This document shows positions 24,860 through 34,562 of a stretch of DNA of 64,000 nucleotides, piece after piece; within the stretch, counting starts at the first letter, position 1; the number at the start of each line of letters is the position of its first letter. Where the stretch lies: positions 1-64,000 of the forward strand of contig DASXZH010000037.1 of assembly GCA_036502005.1 (NCBI GenBank). The letters are read 5' to 3'. This DNA comes from DASXZH01 sp036502005 (lineage in GTDB: Bacteria; Armatimonadota; Fimbriimonadia; Fimbriimonadales; Fimbriimonadaceae). A program made the position numbers and the translations under genes. The notes beneath the pieces were generated by a model. That model did not search any database and was not told the DNA's origin. It was given only the letters and a program-made list of their open reading frames with translations.

Positions 24860-27313
24860 ATGAGCAAACTTCCAGCTTTAGCGCGGCTGTATATGGCCGC
24901 GGTTTTCTCGGGTGCGGCGCTCGTGGTCGTCGCCCTGGCTCTTCACCCCTTTCCGGCAGCCCATGCTGCGCCATGGGAATTCGCTGTTTTTATCGCCCTA
25001 GGTGTGCTAGCGGGAGGCAAGAAGATTGCCATTTCTCGCAAGCACGATTCCGATGATGGCGGGTCCATGTCGCTTGGTTTTGCCATTGCGTTTGCCGCCC
25101 TGCTGCGCTTTGGCCTCCTGTACGGTGTGGTGATTGGCGCGCTCTCGTGCCTTTCAAGTTGCATCTATCCAAAGAGGCAGGCGCTTCATCAGATTCTTTT
25201 CAACGTCGGATTGACTTTGGTCGAAGGGTTCCTCGGTGGTTTGGCGTTTATCGAGCTTAACGGCGGCGTGCTTGGAATCCACATCCCCCAAACGTTTGGG
25301 GCGGTCACCGTCTCATCGATCGTCTTTTTTATCGTTAACACCGGCGGCGTTTCCATTATCATTTCGCTTTGCTCAAGCGAGAAAGTTGGAACGATATGGA
25401 AAGAAAACTTTCTCTGGACAGCACCCAGCTACTTCGCGACGGCGAGCATAAGCGCGCTCGCTTTCGTGGTGTTAAAAGACAGCTTCACGGGAATATTGTT
25501 GTTTGTAGCACCGGTCGCGTATTTGGTTTACCAATCTTATTCGGTTTCCATTGCCCGCTCCGACGAGAAGCAGAAACATATCGAGGAACTGCAGTTCAAC
25601 CAGGCAGAACTTGCGGACCTCTATCTTGCGACCATCAAGAGCCTCGCCTTAGCCATTGATGCCAAAGATCAATACACGCACCAGCACATTTTGCGTGTTC
25701 AGCGTTATGCAGTAGCGATCGCGGTAGAAATGGGGCTTAAGGGCTCAGATTTGGAAGCTGTCAACACGGGAGCTTTGCTGCATGACATCGGAAAACTTGG
25801 CGTTCCCGAATACGTCCTTTTAAAGCCTGGACGGCTTACTCCCGATGAGTTCGATATGATCAAGAAGCACCCGGAAATCGGCGCTGCCATCCTTGGCCCC
25901 GTAAAGTTTCCCTGGCCCGTTCTGCCGGTGGTGCGGCATCATCACGAAAAACTGGATGGAACCGGATACCCGGACGGCCTAAAGGGCGACGAGATTCCGC
26001 TTTCGGCCCGAATCATGGCCGTTGCCGACGTGTATGACGCCCTTACGTCTTCAAGATCTTATCGAAGGGCTTGGGCGCATGAGAAGGCCTTGGGCATCAT
26101 CGTGAAGGATGCTGGGACCCATTTCGATCCGCAGGTTGTGGAGGCCTTTACGAAGGTGGTCGTTGGCGTTATAGAAGAAATGGCGCGCGAAGGCGAAGGG
26201 CCATTGGTTGAGCCAACGGAAGTTCCAGAAATACCGACGGTAAGCGAAGCTGCCGACGTAACGAGAGTGGCCGCTGAGCTTTGGGCACTCTACGAAGTTG
26301 CCCAAATGCTGAGTTCCGGCATTGGAAGCAAGGATACATGCCATATACTCGGGCGCAAACTGATCGGCATTTTTGGGGGCACTTCGTGCGTGATCATGCT
26401 GGCTCCAAAAGAAGGCGGCCGCTTGAAGGTCGCCTCCGTTTCCGGAATCAACGCCGAGTTCTTTATGGGGGGTGCAGCGTTAAGCGAGAACAGTCTCTCG
26501 GAGAAAGTTTTGCGCGAAAGAGAAACCTTCGTTGGCGAATACGACCAAGACGACTTGATGCTGACTTCCAACGACTCCGCCCTTTGGACGGAGCTTAGAA
26601 GCGGCCTTATTGTGCCGTTGGAACTGGAGGGCGAGCCAATTGGGACCATTAACGTTTACAGCCCACGTGTGAACTACTTCACCGAATACGATAAACAGTT
26701 GTTAGAGATGATCGCGTTAAGAGCAAGCCGGGCGTTGCGCAACGGGATCCTGTTTGATCGAGACGCTGAGCAAACGCTTGAGGACCCCCTCACCAGTCTC
26801 GCAAACCTTAGCCAGCTAACCCTGCAGTTGGACGGTAAGTGCCGGGAATACTCAACCGCGGATATCTTCGCAGACCACAACTTTGCCGTGCTCTGCATCG
26901 ATTTGGACAACTTCAAGTCCATCAACGATAACTTCGGGCATCAGAAAGGGGACAGGGTTTTGCAGCAGGTCGCAGACTGCTTTAAGTCGATGATCGGCCC
27001 CACGGATTTTGCGGCCCGTTATGGCGGCGACGAGTTTGTCATCATTCTCGAGCCAGCCGACCGTAGCGCTGCCGAAACCATCTGCCGCATGATCACCGAT
27101 TCCGTGGAGCAGCTTGAGCTCGATCTAGTTCACGAGTCTATCGGCCAAATCCACTTGGGCATGAGTGTTGGTATTGCTGTCTTCCCCCAGGATGGGAAGG
27201 ATTCGGCCGCCTTGATCGCGGCAGCAGACCACGATATGTATCAGAACAAGTCGGAGCGAAAGCTGAAGATTCTTTCCAGCCCTGTGCATACTAAGAAGCG
27301 GAAAGTGGCATAG
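24860..27313 (+). CDS. Membrane HD-GYP / GAF / GGDEF protein (dual c-di-GMP enzyme)
   Basis: Protein of 817 residues. Six or seven membrane helices (residues 8-235) are followed by an HD-GYP domain (LLHDIGKLGVPEYVLLKPGR, HHHEKLDGTGYPDGL, MAVADVYDALTSSRSYR), a GAF domain (about 455-620) and a C-terminal GGDEF domain with an intact active site RYGGDEFVIIL. The allosteric RxxD I-site five residues before GGDEF is absent, so product inhibition is not expected. Both synthesis and hydrolysis motifs are intact, an unusual pairing in one chain. AAGGA precedes the ATG. It is monocistronic as far as can be seen. Confidence 0.92.
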   Translation: MSKLPALARLYMAAVFSGAALVVVALALHPFPAAHAAPWEFAVFIALGVLAGGKKIAISRKHDSDDGGSMSLGFAIAFAALLRFGLLYGVVIGALSCLSSCIYPKRQALHQILFNVGLTLVEGFLGGLAFIELNGGVLGIHIPQTFGAVTVSSIVFFIVNTGGVSIIISLCSSEKVGTIWKENFLWTAPSYFATASISALAFVVLKDSFTGILLFVAPVAYLVYQSYSVSIARSDEKQKHIEELQFNQAELADLYLATIKSLALAIDAKDQYTHQHILRVQRYAVAIAVEMGLKGSDLEAVNTGALLHDIGKLGVPEYVLLKPGRLTPDEFDMIKKHPEIGAAILGPVKFPWPVLPVVRHHHEKLDGTGYPDGLKGDEIPLSARIMAVADVYDALTSSRSYRRAWAHEKALGIIVKDAGTHFDPQVVEAFTKVVVGVIEEMAREGEGPLVEPTEVPEIPTVSEAADVTRVAAELWALYEVAQMLSSGIGSKDTCHILGRKLIGIFGGTSCVIMLAPKEGGRLKVASVSGINAEFFMGGAALSENSLSEKVLRERETFVGEYDQDDLMLTSNDSALWTELRSGLIVPLELEGEPIGTINVYSPRVNYFTEYDKQLLEMIALRASRALRNGILFDRDAEQTLEDPLTSLANLSQLTLQLDGKCREYSTADIFADHNFAVLCIDLDNFKSINDNFGHQKGDRVLQQVADCFKSMIGPTDFAARYGGDEFVIILEPADRSAAETICRMITDSVEQLELDLVHESIGQIHLGMSVGIAVFPQDGKDSAALIAAADHDMYQNKSERKLKILSSPVHTKKRKVA

Positions 27314-27329
27314 AAAAGGCCAGAGCGAG

Positions 27330-27362
27330 TCGAATGTCGAAAGTCGAATGTCGAAAGACGGA
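27330..27362. repeat. Short heptanucleotide array (GTCGAAT/GTCGAAA)
   Basis: Four units in register, GTCGAAT GTCGAAA GTCGAAT GTCGAAA, ending GACGG. Same family as at 7.9 and 54.7 kb, here without an inverted partner. Confidence 0.7.
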
Positions 27363-27462
27363 AGGAATGCTCGTCCTCAGAAAAATGCCACTATTCTAGC
27401 CCAAAACGCGAACTGAAACGGTTCAGCAACGTCTAATTACAGTCTGCGATGCGGTTGTTCGG

Positions 27463-29130
27463 ATGTTGCCTATGAAGAAGATTTTTTTGACGCTCGTTTT
27501 GGCCTTGTTGGCATGTCTTTCCTTCGGCCAAACCTGGAGCGAACAGGTGGTCAACAATAATTCTCTTCAGATCTATTGGAATTTAAACGGCCAAGCCGTG
27601 CAATATGGGGTTATCGATTTGACATCCGGCTATATGCGGATGAACTATGGGCCCGGATCCGGATGGGCGACTTCGGTTGATGTGATGCCCTGCTTCTGGT
27701 CAGGCGGGAATCTTTATCAGGGTTATCCCGTGACGGCCGCCTATAGCGTATCAGGTTCGAATCTAGTGGTGAGGCTTCTGGGAACTATGCAAGGTTTAAC
27801 CACGATCGCAGCGGTCACCTTCTATCCGCCTTACCTAAACCGTTTTTGCGCGATGGTTTCTGCGACGACTAGCGGAACCGTCGCTTTGGACAACCGGCCA
27901 GGCGAAGCTTTCAAACCAATTTTCTTGTCATCGATGAATGATTCGGCAACTTCGTGGGATTCCAAATCGACTTTTGCGGGCACCACGGTGGCGAACTACC
28001 CGAACACGACAGGCGGTTGGATCATTCCTGGCCCCTCCGCTGTTTCCGCAACCTCTTGGGGCGTGGTGGGAGGAACTTCCGCTTGGAAAACGAACGCCCC
28101 AACAATCAGCGTTACATCCACGGCTGCTTATCCAATCGCCGGTTATATGAGCCAAGACTCAAATCCGAATGACGACAACGTCGGGTTTTGGGCTTCGAGC
28201 ACAACCGTTCCCAAGTCGTGGATATTCACCGTCACCGCTTCCAATGGACCCTCCGGGGGCCGGAACTGGAATCCAGTAAGTTCAGCTATGGGCAACGACG
28301 GAAAGGAGCGGGTCCTTTGGGCCGGCACACCCTTCGGAACCAATCCAAATCAGTTGGCATTCTGGCGAGTCACGCTGGGTGGTACTCCAGCCGTTAACGT
28401 TCTGCCTGCTTTCAGCTCAGCTTACACGCCCAGCTTCATAACGGTTACGCCCAACGGAAATGAACACATCCTTTTCCGGAGCCTGACAGGAGCGATCATG
28501 GTCTATCACGTGACGCCATCGGATACCTACACTGTGAACACCTTTGGGCCTTATGCGAACTGGACGGCTACCGGCTTAACCGCCCAGCCGAATGGCGATT
28601 TAAACATCGAGTGGACAAATACAAACGGAGCCGTCTCAATTTGGGACCTAGCCTCGCCCAGTTGGACCTTTACGGTTGGCCAATATGGCCCGTACCCGAA
28701 CTTGGCTCCCTACGCGTTCACAACAGGACCAACGGGGTCGGAGCGAGTGTTCTGGCAAGAAACAGGCGGCGCCACCCCCGGCGAAATGACCCTATCGAGA
28801 ATGACTTCACCGGGCGCCGCGAATAACTCGACCTTTCAGCCGATGGCAGCCGGTTGGCAGCCGTCGCTTATCGCTACCGGTCCCAATAACTACGACCGAG
28901 TGTTCTTCAGCAACGCGGTGAGCGGGCAGTTTCAGTTGTGGAACCTTTCACCCATCAATGTGAATAAAGTTACAACCTTTGCCGCTCGCCCAGGCTGGTG
29001 GCCCGTAGCGCTTAGCGTGGCTTCCAACAACGATCCCGAACTGACGTGGGTGAACAGCAACGGCGAGTTTGAGAATTGGAACATCAACGGTGCCGGCAGT
29101 CCAACCATCACAGTTTACGGCCCTTATTAG
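27463..29130 (+). CDS. Secreted protein with about six tryptophan-rich propeller-like repeats
   Basis: Protein of 555 residues with a signal peptide (MKKIFLTLVLALLACLSFGQ; the internal ATG at 27472 may be the true start). Residues 25-265 form a beta-rich domain containing many Trp, Tyr and Gly. From about 270 a unit of 45-55 residues recurs, carrying phrases like GNEHILFRS, GDLNIEWTNTNG, GSERVFWQE, YDRVFFSN and DPELTWVNSNG, each followed by a Trp-containing strand (AFWRVTL, AVSIWDLA, QLWNLS, FENWNI). This looks like a beta-propeller or lectin-like sugar binder. I do not recognise a named family. Confidence 0.7.
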   Translation: MLPMKKIFLTLVLALLACLSFGQTWSEQVVNNNSLQIYWNLNGQAVQYGVIDLTSGYMRMNYGPGSGWATSVDVMPCFWSGGNLYQGYPVTAAYSVSGSNLVVRLLGTMQGLTTIAAVTFYPPYLNRFCAMVSATTSGTVALDNRPGEAFKPIFLSSMNDSATSWDSKSTFAGTTVANYPNTTGGWIIPGPSAVSATSWGVVGGTSAWKTNAPTISVTSTAAYPIAGYMSQDSNPNDDNVGFWASSTTVPKSWIFTVTASNGPSGGRNWNPVSSAMGNDGKERVLWAGTPFGTNPNQLAFWRVTLGGTPAVNVLPAFSSAYTPSFITVTPNGNEHILFRSLTGAIMVYHVTPSDTYTVNTFGPYANWTATGLTAQPNGDLNIEWTNTNGAVSIWDLASPSWTFTVGQYGPYPNLAPYAFTTGPTGSERVFWQETGGATPGEMTLSRMTSPGAANNSTFQPMAAGWQPSLIATGPNNYDRVFFSNAVSGQFQLWNLSPINVNKVTTFAARPGWWPVALSVASNNDPELTWVNSNGEFENWNINGAGSPTITVYGPY

Positions 29131-29142
29131 GAACCGTTTCCG

Positions 29143-31686
29143 CTAAGGGCTAATCGTAAGCTGCTTCGTTAGAGTCTTTCCCCCTAGGGTTGCCGAAATC
29201 GTTACTTGTTCTGCTGCACTTACAGGCACAGTGAGCACGTGAACGTTGGCCGAGGTCGCTCCTGCCGGAATGGTCACGGTAGCTGGAACGGTGGCATCGC
29301 TCGAATTGCTTGATAGGGTCAATACTGTGCCGCTAGGTCCCGCCGGGCCGTTCAAGTAAACGGCAAATGCAGAAGAGTTCCCGCCCTCGACGCCCGCCGG
29401 CTGCAGTTGAACGGCATTAAGAGCGGCCGGATTGAGCGTAAGGTTGGTGTTCAGGGTGACAGACCCATAGGTCGCTGTTATGGTTATCTGTTCGGTGGCG
29501 TCTACAGGAGCAGTGCTGACACCGACGTTCGTTGAACCAGATCCCTGGTAAATGAAGGCGTCGGATACACTCGCGTCGGGCGAGCTGCTAGAAATAATGA
29601 TAAACGCTCCGCTTACGCCTGCCCTGCCGTTCAAATAGACAGCCAGTTGAGTTGGAAAACCGCCGATGACCGAGCCCGGCTTGGTCACATTAATCCCGGA
29701 AAGGACAGCCGGAGTTAAATTGATAGTGGTTTGCAACGTGGTCGATCCGAAAGTTGCGGAAAGAGTGACCTGTTCCGAAGAACTCACTGGCGCCGTTTGA
29801 ATCGTCACATTTGCGTCGGTTGCTCCCGAAGCAACGCTAAGTGAACCCGGAACCGTTACATCCGGCGACGAACTTGAAAGCGTTACGCTGTCGCCGGTAG
29901 CGCCAGCCTTGCCGTTCAGATAGACGGCAAGTTGCGAGTTCGCCCCTCCTAGCACAGTAGTTGGCCCCACTTTAATGCCGGTGAGGGCGGCCGGCTCTAG
30001 CGTAAGAATCCGGTGTAAGGTTATTCCGTTGTAGGTGCCCGTAATGTTGATTGCCTCCTCAGAACTCACAGGCAGGGTGTGTATGAGCACATTTCCGGCT
30101 TGGGCTCCGTGAGGAATACTGATCGTGTTTGAGTCAAATACAGCGTCGGTAGACGACGACGCAACATTGACCGTTATTCCACCAGCAGGGGCTGGGGCAA
30201 AGAGGTAAAAGGCAACTGCGGCGCGCTGGCCGCCCTGCTCGGAAGTTGGCTCTAAGCGAATCTGTTCAAGATTGACCGGATTTACAGTCAGAGTGGCGGA
30301 GGTAGTTGATGAAAGATAGGACACGCCTAGCGTGACGGTGACGGGTGCGGTTACCGCCGAGGTTGTAAAGTTGGCTTGGTAGGTGTTTCCCGTAACTTGG
30401 GTTAACGAACCGAAGGTCACGTCGCTGCTGCTGGAAGATAGCTGCGCGCCTTGGATGTCCTGGCTGGTAAGACTGCCCGCAAACTGAATTGTCCCTACGA
30501 CGGGATTGTTGTCGCCCCCAAAAACGCTGCTGCTGGAAAGTGTGAATGACGGGATGGGGTTTCCGATAGCGGCGAATCCACCGTTGGCAGTGTCGGGCAT
30601 GTAGAGGGTACCGTTGCCATCCATCGCCATCGGCGCGTTGGGCTCGATGGGATAGGACCAGTTGAAAGAGCCATCCGTAGTGAGGCTGTAAAGTTCGTCG
30701 CTTCCAAAATACAAAGTGCCATCAGTTGCTTGAACCGCGCTGGTAGAGCCGGCGATGCCGGCCGCCCTGTACAGCCATGATTGTGAAGGCAGGTTAACTA
30801 TGAAATCATTGGCTCCGCTAAAACCTGCTGCCGGCGCATAATAGCTGCTACTAGGAACCGCAGGGGTTCCGATTACAGATCCGAACGAAACGGTCCCATT
30901 ATTAGCCAGGGCCGCTGGATTACTAAGGTAGAACAAAGCTGTCCCAGCAACCGCAAGTAGCTCCCCGTTTGGAAAAATGGCCGAATCCTGTGTTATAGCA
31001 TCCGTACTCGATGTTTGGTAATTGCTTAATTCGTTTCCCGAAGCGTCAAACGCGAAAAATATATCGTCATCGTCTCCAACGTAAATGGAACCGTCGGTCC
31101 CAATTGCGGGTGAGGTTTCAATGTTGGCGCCTAGTATCGCGTTCCATACTACAGTTCCGGATGAGCCACTATCTTGGATACCTAATAGAAATCCCCCGTC
31201 GCTGATAACAACATCACCATTTGATTCTATGGTCGGCGAACCTGCCAATTGATTGATGAAGAAGCTCGACCATTTCAAACGTGCCGATGGTCCCGTGTCG
31301 GTAAAGGCCAAAAACTGTTGTTGAGAGCAGACATAGATGGTTCCATCGCTTCCAATCGCCGGCGAACCCGCAATCGGGCCCGTAAGCTGAGTTTGCCATT
31401 TAGTTGCACCGGTTAAGCTGTTCACAGCGACCAAGGAGTAAATGCCGTTGTTCGTGTCACTGAAATAGACGGTGCCGTCGGCAGAAATAACGGCCGGTCC
31501 GCAGTGGTCGCTGGAGCTTCCCCAAGCCCACTCAAGGTAAGGAGTTGGTACCCCCGCGCCAAGCCCTTCATTAGTATTCTGAAGGTTTCCGTGGACTTTA
31601 GGCCACGGCGAGCCGCTTTGCAACTGGGCGCAGGCAATTGAGGCCACGCAGGTGATAAGAGCGAGTGCGAATATGCGTTTAATCAT
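29143..31686 (-). CDS. Secreted PQQ-type beta-propeller with five Ig-like repeats (copy 2)
   Basis: Protein of 847 residues from ATG 31686 (MIKRIFALALITCVASIACAQ signal peptide); the frame from 31719 adds 11 non-signal residues. Residues 20-380 carry PQQ-like blades (GSPAIGSDGTIYVCS, SPAIGTDGSIYVGD, ATDGTLYFGSDELYSL). Five tandem units of about 93 residues follow, each with a variant of GG..AVYLNG.AG.SG, SSSSPDVTVP and SSEQVTLSATFGSTTL. It is a paralogue of the gene at 31722-34562, same strand and 35 bp apart. Probably a surface or matrix protein; no enzyme motif is visible. Confidence 0.85.
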   Translation of the reverse strand: MIKRIFALALITCVASIACAQLQSGSPWPKVHGNLQNTNEGLGAGVPTPYLEWAWGSSSDHCGPAVISADGTVYFSDTNNGIYSLVAVNSLTGATKWQTQLTGPIAGSPAIGSDGTIYVCSQQQFLAFTDTGPSARLKWSSFFINQLAGSPTIESNGDVVISDGGFLLGIQDSGSSGTVVWNAILGANIETSPAIGTDGSIYVGDDDDIFFAFDASGNELSNYQTSSTDAITQDSAIFPNGELLAVAGTALFYLSNPAALANNGTVSFGSVIGTPAVPSSSYYAPAAGFSGANDFIVNLPSQSWLYRAAGIAGSTSAVQATDGTLYFGSDELYSLTTDGSFNWSYPIEPNAPMAMDGNGTLYMPDTANGGFAAIGNPIPSFTLSSSSVFGGDNNPVVGTIQFAGSLTSQDIQGAQLSSSSSDVTFGSLTQVTGNTYQANFTTSAVTAPVTVTLGVSYLSSTTSATLTVNPVNLEQIRLEPTSEQGGQRAAVAFYLFAPAPAGGITVNVASSSTDAVFDSNTISIPHGAQAGNVLIHTLPVSSEEAINITGTYNGITLHRILTLEPAALTGIKVGPTTVLGGANSQLAVYLNGKAGATGDSVTLSSSSPDVTVPGSLSVASGATDANVTIQTAPVSSSEQVTLSATFGSTTLQTTINLTPAVLSGINVTKPGSVIGGFPTQLAVYLNGRAGVSGAFIIISSSSPDASVSDAFIYQGSGSTNVGVSTAPVDATEQITITATYGSVTLNTNLTLNPAALNAVQLQPAGVEGGNSSAFAVYLNGPAGPSGTVLTLSSNSSDATVPATVTIPAGATSANVHVLTVPVSAAEQVTISATLGGKTLTKQLTISP

Positions 31687-31721
31687 GGCTTTGGTTTGAA
31701 TTAAAGGTGAGGAAAACATAT

Positions 31722-34562
31722 TTATCTTTGCAAGCTAGGGGCTTGCCCACCACCGGTAAAGGTGACTTGTGTCTGTAACGAAACCGACCGCAAGGTCGCG
31801 GTGATATTCCCGGAAGTCGAGAAGGAAACCTTTATGTTCGCGGCCGTTGCGCCGGCTGGAATTGTAATGTTGTTAGCCATCGCCGCCGTCCCGGTATGGG
31901 TTAAGGTAACAACGGTTCCGCTCGGTCCAGCCGGCCCATTTAAATAAACACCTAAGGTCAGCATTTCCTGCGAGTTGGAGGTAGTGGGTGGAGATACGAC
32001 TATCCTGTTCAGAGCGGCTGGAGTAACGGTAAGAGTTGTAGTTACCGTGGATGATCCATACTGGGCGGTTATGGTGACCTGTTGCGCTGTATCTATAGGT
32101 GCCGTGTGAACCACCACATTTGCGGAGCTTGCTCCAGATGGGATGGTTACGGAGCTTTGTATTGAAGCGGCGGACGAAGAGGTGCTAAGGCTAACCGGCA
32201 CTCCGCTACTGCCTGCTCTACCAGTCAGGTACACGGCCACCGCGCTGGGCGACCCTCCGATGACGGATGGATACTGCAGCTTAAGCCCCGAAAGGCTGAG
32301 TGGATTTAGAGTAAGGGTGGTGTGCAGAGTCGTCGATCCGAAGGTAGCCGATAGAGTGACCTGTTCGGCCGAACTAACGACTGCCGTCTGCACCGCTACG
32401 TTGGCGTCTGTGGCTCCCGATCCGACCGTAACCGAAGTGGGAACAGTGACGTCCGTCGAAGAAGATGACAGGCTTACAACGTCTCCGCTAGAACCGGCCT
32501 CGCCATTTAGATAGACCGCAAAAGCGCCGCTAGTTCCTCCTTGTATGGCAGTTGGGGCGACTTTAACGCTTGTTAGAGTGGCCGGAAGCAAAGCCAAGGT
32601 GCTTTGCCAGGACGATGAGCCGTAGGTTGCCGTAATGGTGACGAGCTCCTTCGAACTGACAGGGAGGGTGTGAACAAACAAACTTCCGCTCGTCGCCCCT
32701 TGGCTTATCGTTAACGAACTGTCAATTACGGCGTCGGTTGAAGAACTTGAGAGACTGACAACATCTCCTCCGGAACCGGCCGCTCCGCTTAAATACACTC
32801 CAAACGCTGTGCGTTGTCCACCTTGAACTGAAGTTGGAGAAAGCCTAACATAGGATACCAGCGCCGGGTCGAGCGTCAGAGTGGCTTGCACTTGATGGGG
32901 TCCAAGAGCTGCCGTAAGGGTGATTTGCTCCGTACTAGAAACGGCGGCCGTGGGGAACGAGAAAAAGACCGATCGCGAACCATTGGGAACGGTTACAGTG
33001 GCAGGGATATTTGCATCTGCACTGCTGCTGGTTAGGGAAACGACGTCCCCGCTCGGCCCGGTCGGGCCATCAAGAGAAATCATTGCCTGCACGGTGGATC
33101 CTCCTTGAACCGAACTGGACTCAAACCCAAAGGACCGGAAGAAAGTTGGCTCTAAGATAACCGTCATCTGCTTGCTGGCCGTTTGGCAGGATGCGGTGAT
33201 CGTTACCGTTTCCGGCGCCCCCACCACCGAGGTGTCTAGCGAGAAATGTACGACGCCAAGGTAGGGCGAGGGCAAACTAGCAGGAATGTGTACGTCCGGG
33301 CTGCTGCTGCTTAACGAGAGCGAATCGCCTGCATTGACGGCTCCTAGGGCGAGTTGAACGGTGCCATCCGCATCCTCGCCGCCGATAACACTGTCGTCAT
33401 CCATGCTGGCGAATAAAATGTAGCTGCTGCCGATGGCGACCATGCCGCCATGGACCGAATCGGGCACGAAAAGAGTGCCGTCTGCAGCCATTGCCATTTG
33501 AGCATTCGCCTGAACTGGATAAGACCAGTTTACGGTCGGGCTGCTAGACTGCCAATTTGGGCTTAACGAATAAAGCTTATCGCCAGCAACATAAGCGGTT
33601 CCATCTGATCCAAGCACGACCGAGGAAGCTGAATTTGTCCCAAAAGAATAGGTGTTTACGCCCTTGCCTGGAGTGCCTTCATCTTGATAGGCCGTTACGC
33701 CGGTGTTATCGGGCAGCCACAGAGTAAGGTCTGGGCTTAGTGAAGGAGAATAGAAGGTATTCGTGGTGGTCTTGTAGGAAAGAGAATACGCAAGCAGGCC
33801 TTCAGTAAACAGATAAAGACTGTCGTTAGTTGTGGCAAATCCAGCCCCGGTGGTAGAGTCCCAAATAGCATCCGTTGTAACCGGTCCATCGACTGAAAAA
33901 TTTTGGTCAATAGCACCGCTTTGAGGATCGAAAGTTAGAATCTCGCTTCCCTTGGTGCCGACAATAACATCCCCGTTGTTATCGATAAGAGGAGACGAAA
34001 CAATATCCGCGCCAACCGCAGTTGCCCATTTTGTAATGCCTTGAGTGCCTCCGTCGGTAACGGCGTGCATGGTTAGATCGTTGCTTCCAAAATAGATGGT
34101 CCCATCAGAACCGATGGTAGGTGAGCCAACGATGATTCCGCCAGTGCCATAGGTCCATTTCAGGGTTCCATCGCTATTCACGGCATAAAGGTTGTTGTCA
34201 TCAGCGCCGAAATAGATGGTGCCATCGCTCCCGATTGTCGGTGCACTCTCGATTTGGCCGCCGACATTTAAGAGCCATTGATACTCTCCCGTCGCAGCGT
34301 CCACAGCAAACAAGCAACAATTGCCGAATACGTCATCGCCCAAGTAGAGGGTGCCGTCAACAGAAATCGATGCGGCCGAAAAGTGATCGTTTGCCGTGCC
34401 GAAGGTCCACTCTAACAGACCAATGTTGCCGGAGCCGAGGCCAACGCCGGTGTTCTGAAGGTTACCGTGGACTTTGGGCCAAGGTGAGCCCGCCTGCAAC
34501 TGGGCGCAGGCTATGGAGGCAATTGCAATACCAAAAAATAGAGCGAATGAGCGTTTTAACAT
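31722..34562 (-). CDS. Secreted PQQ-type beta-propeller with six Ig-like repeats (copy 1)
   Basis: Protein of 946 residues with signal peptide ending ASIACAQ. The mature N-terminus (LQAGSPWPKVHGNLQNTGVG) nearly repeats that of the downstream paralogue. Propeller blades (SAPTIGSDGTIYFGADDNNL, GSPTIGSDGTIYFGSNDLTM) are followed by six Ig-like units of about 93 residues, one more than the sister gene. The fourth unit here is close to the third of the sister, suggesting recombination between repeats. The two genes probably arose by tandem duplication and are likely co-transcribed. Confidence 0.86.
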   Translation of the reverse strand: MLKRSFALFFGIAIASIACAQLQAGSPWPKVHGNLQNTGVGLGSGNIGLLEWTFGTANDHFSAASISVDGTLYLGDDVFGNCCLFAVDAATGEYQWLLNVGGQIESAPTIGSDGTIYFGADDNNLYAVNSDGTLKWTYGTGGIIVGSPTIGSDGTIYFGSNDLTMHAVTDGGTQGITKWATAVGADIVSSPLIDNNGDVIVGTKGSEILTFDPQSGAIDQNFSVDGPVTTDAIWDSTTGAGFATTNDSLYLFTEGLLAYSLSYKTTTNTFYSPSLSPDLTLWLPDNTGVTAYQDEGTPGKGVNTYSFGTNSASSVVLGSDGTAYVAGDKLYSLSPNWQSSSPTVNWSYPVQANAQMAMAADGTLFVPDSVHGGMVAIGSSYILFASMDDDSVIGGEDADGTVQLALGAVNAGDSLSLSSSSPDVHIPASLPSPYLGVVHFSLDTSVVGAPETVTITASCQTASKQMTVILEPTFFRSFGFESSSVQGGSTVQAMISLDGPTGPSGDVVSLTSSSADANIPATVTVPNGSRSVFFSFPTAAVSSTEQITLTAALGPHQVQATLTLDPALVSYVRLSPTSVQGGQRTAFGVYLSGAAGSGGDVVSLSSSSTDAVIDSSLTISQGATSGSLFVHTLPVSSKELVTITATYGSSSWQSTLALLPATLTSVKVAPTAIQGGTSGAFAVYLNGEAGSSGDVVSLSSSSTDVTVPTSVTVGSGATDANVAVQTAVVSSAEQVTLSATFGSTTLHTTLTLNPLSLSGLKLQYPSVIGGSPSAVAVYLTGRAGSSGVPVSLSTSSSAASIQSSVTIPSGASSANVVVHTAPIDTAQQVTITAQYGSSTVTTTLTVTPAALNRIVVSPPTTSNSQEMLTLGVYLNGPAGPSGTVVTLTHTGTAAMANNITIPAGATAANIKVSFSTSGNITATLRSVSLQTQVTFTGGGQAPSLQR

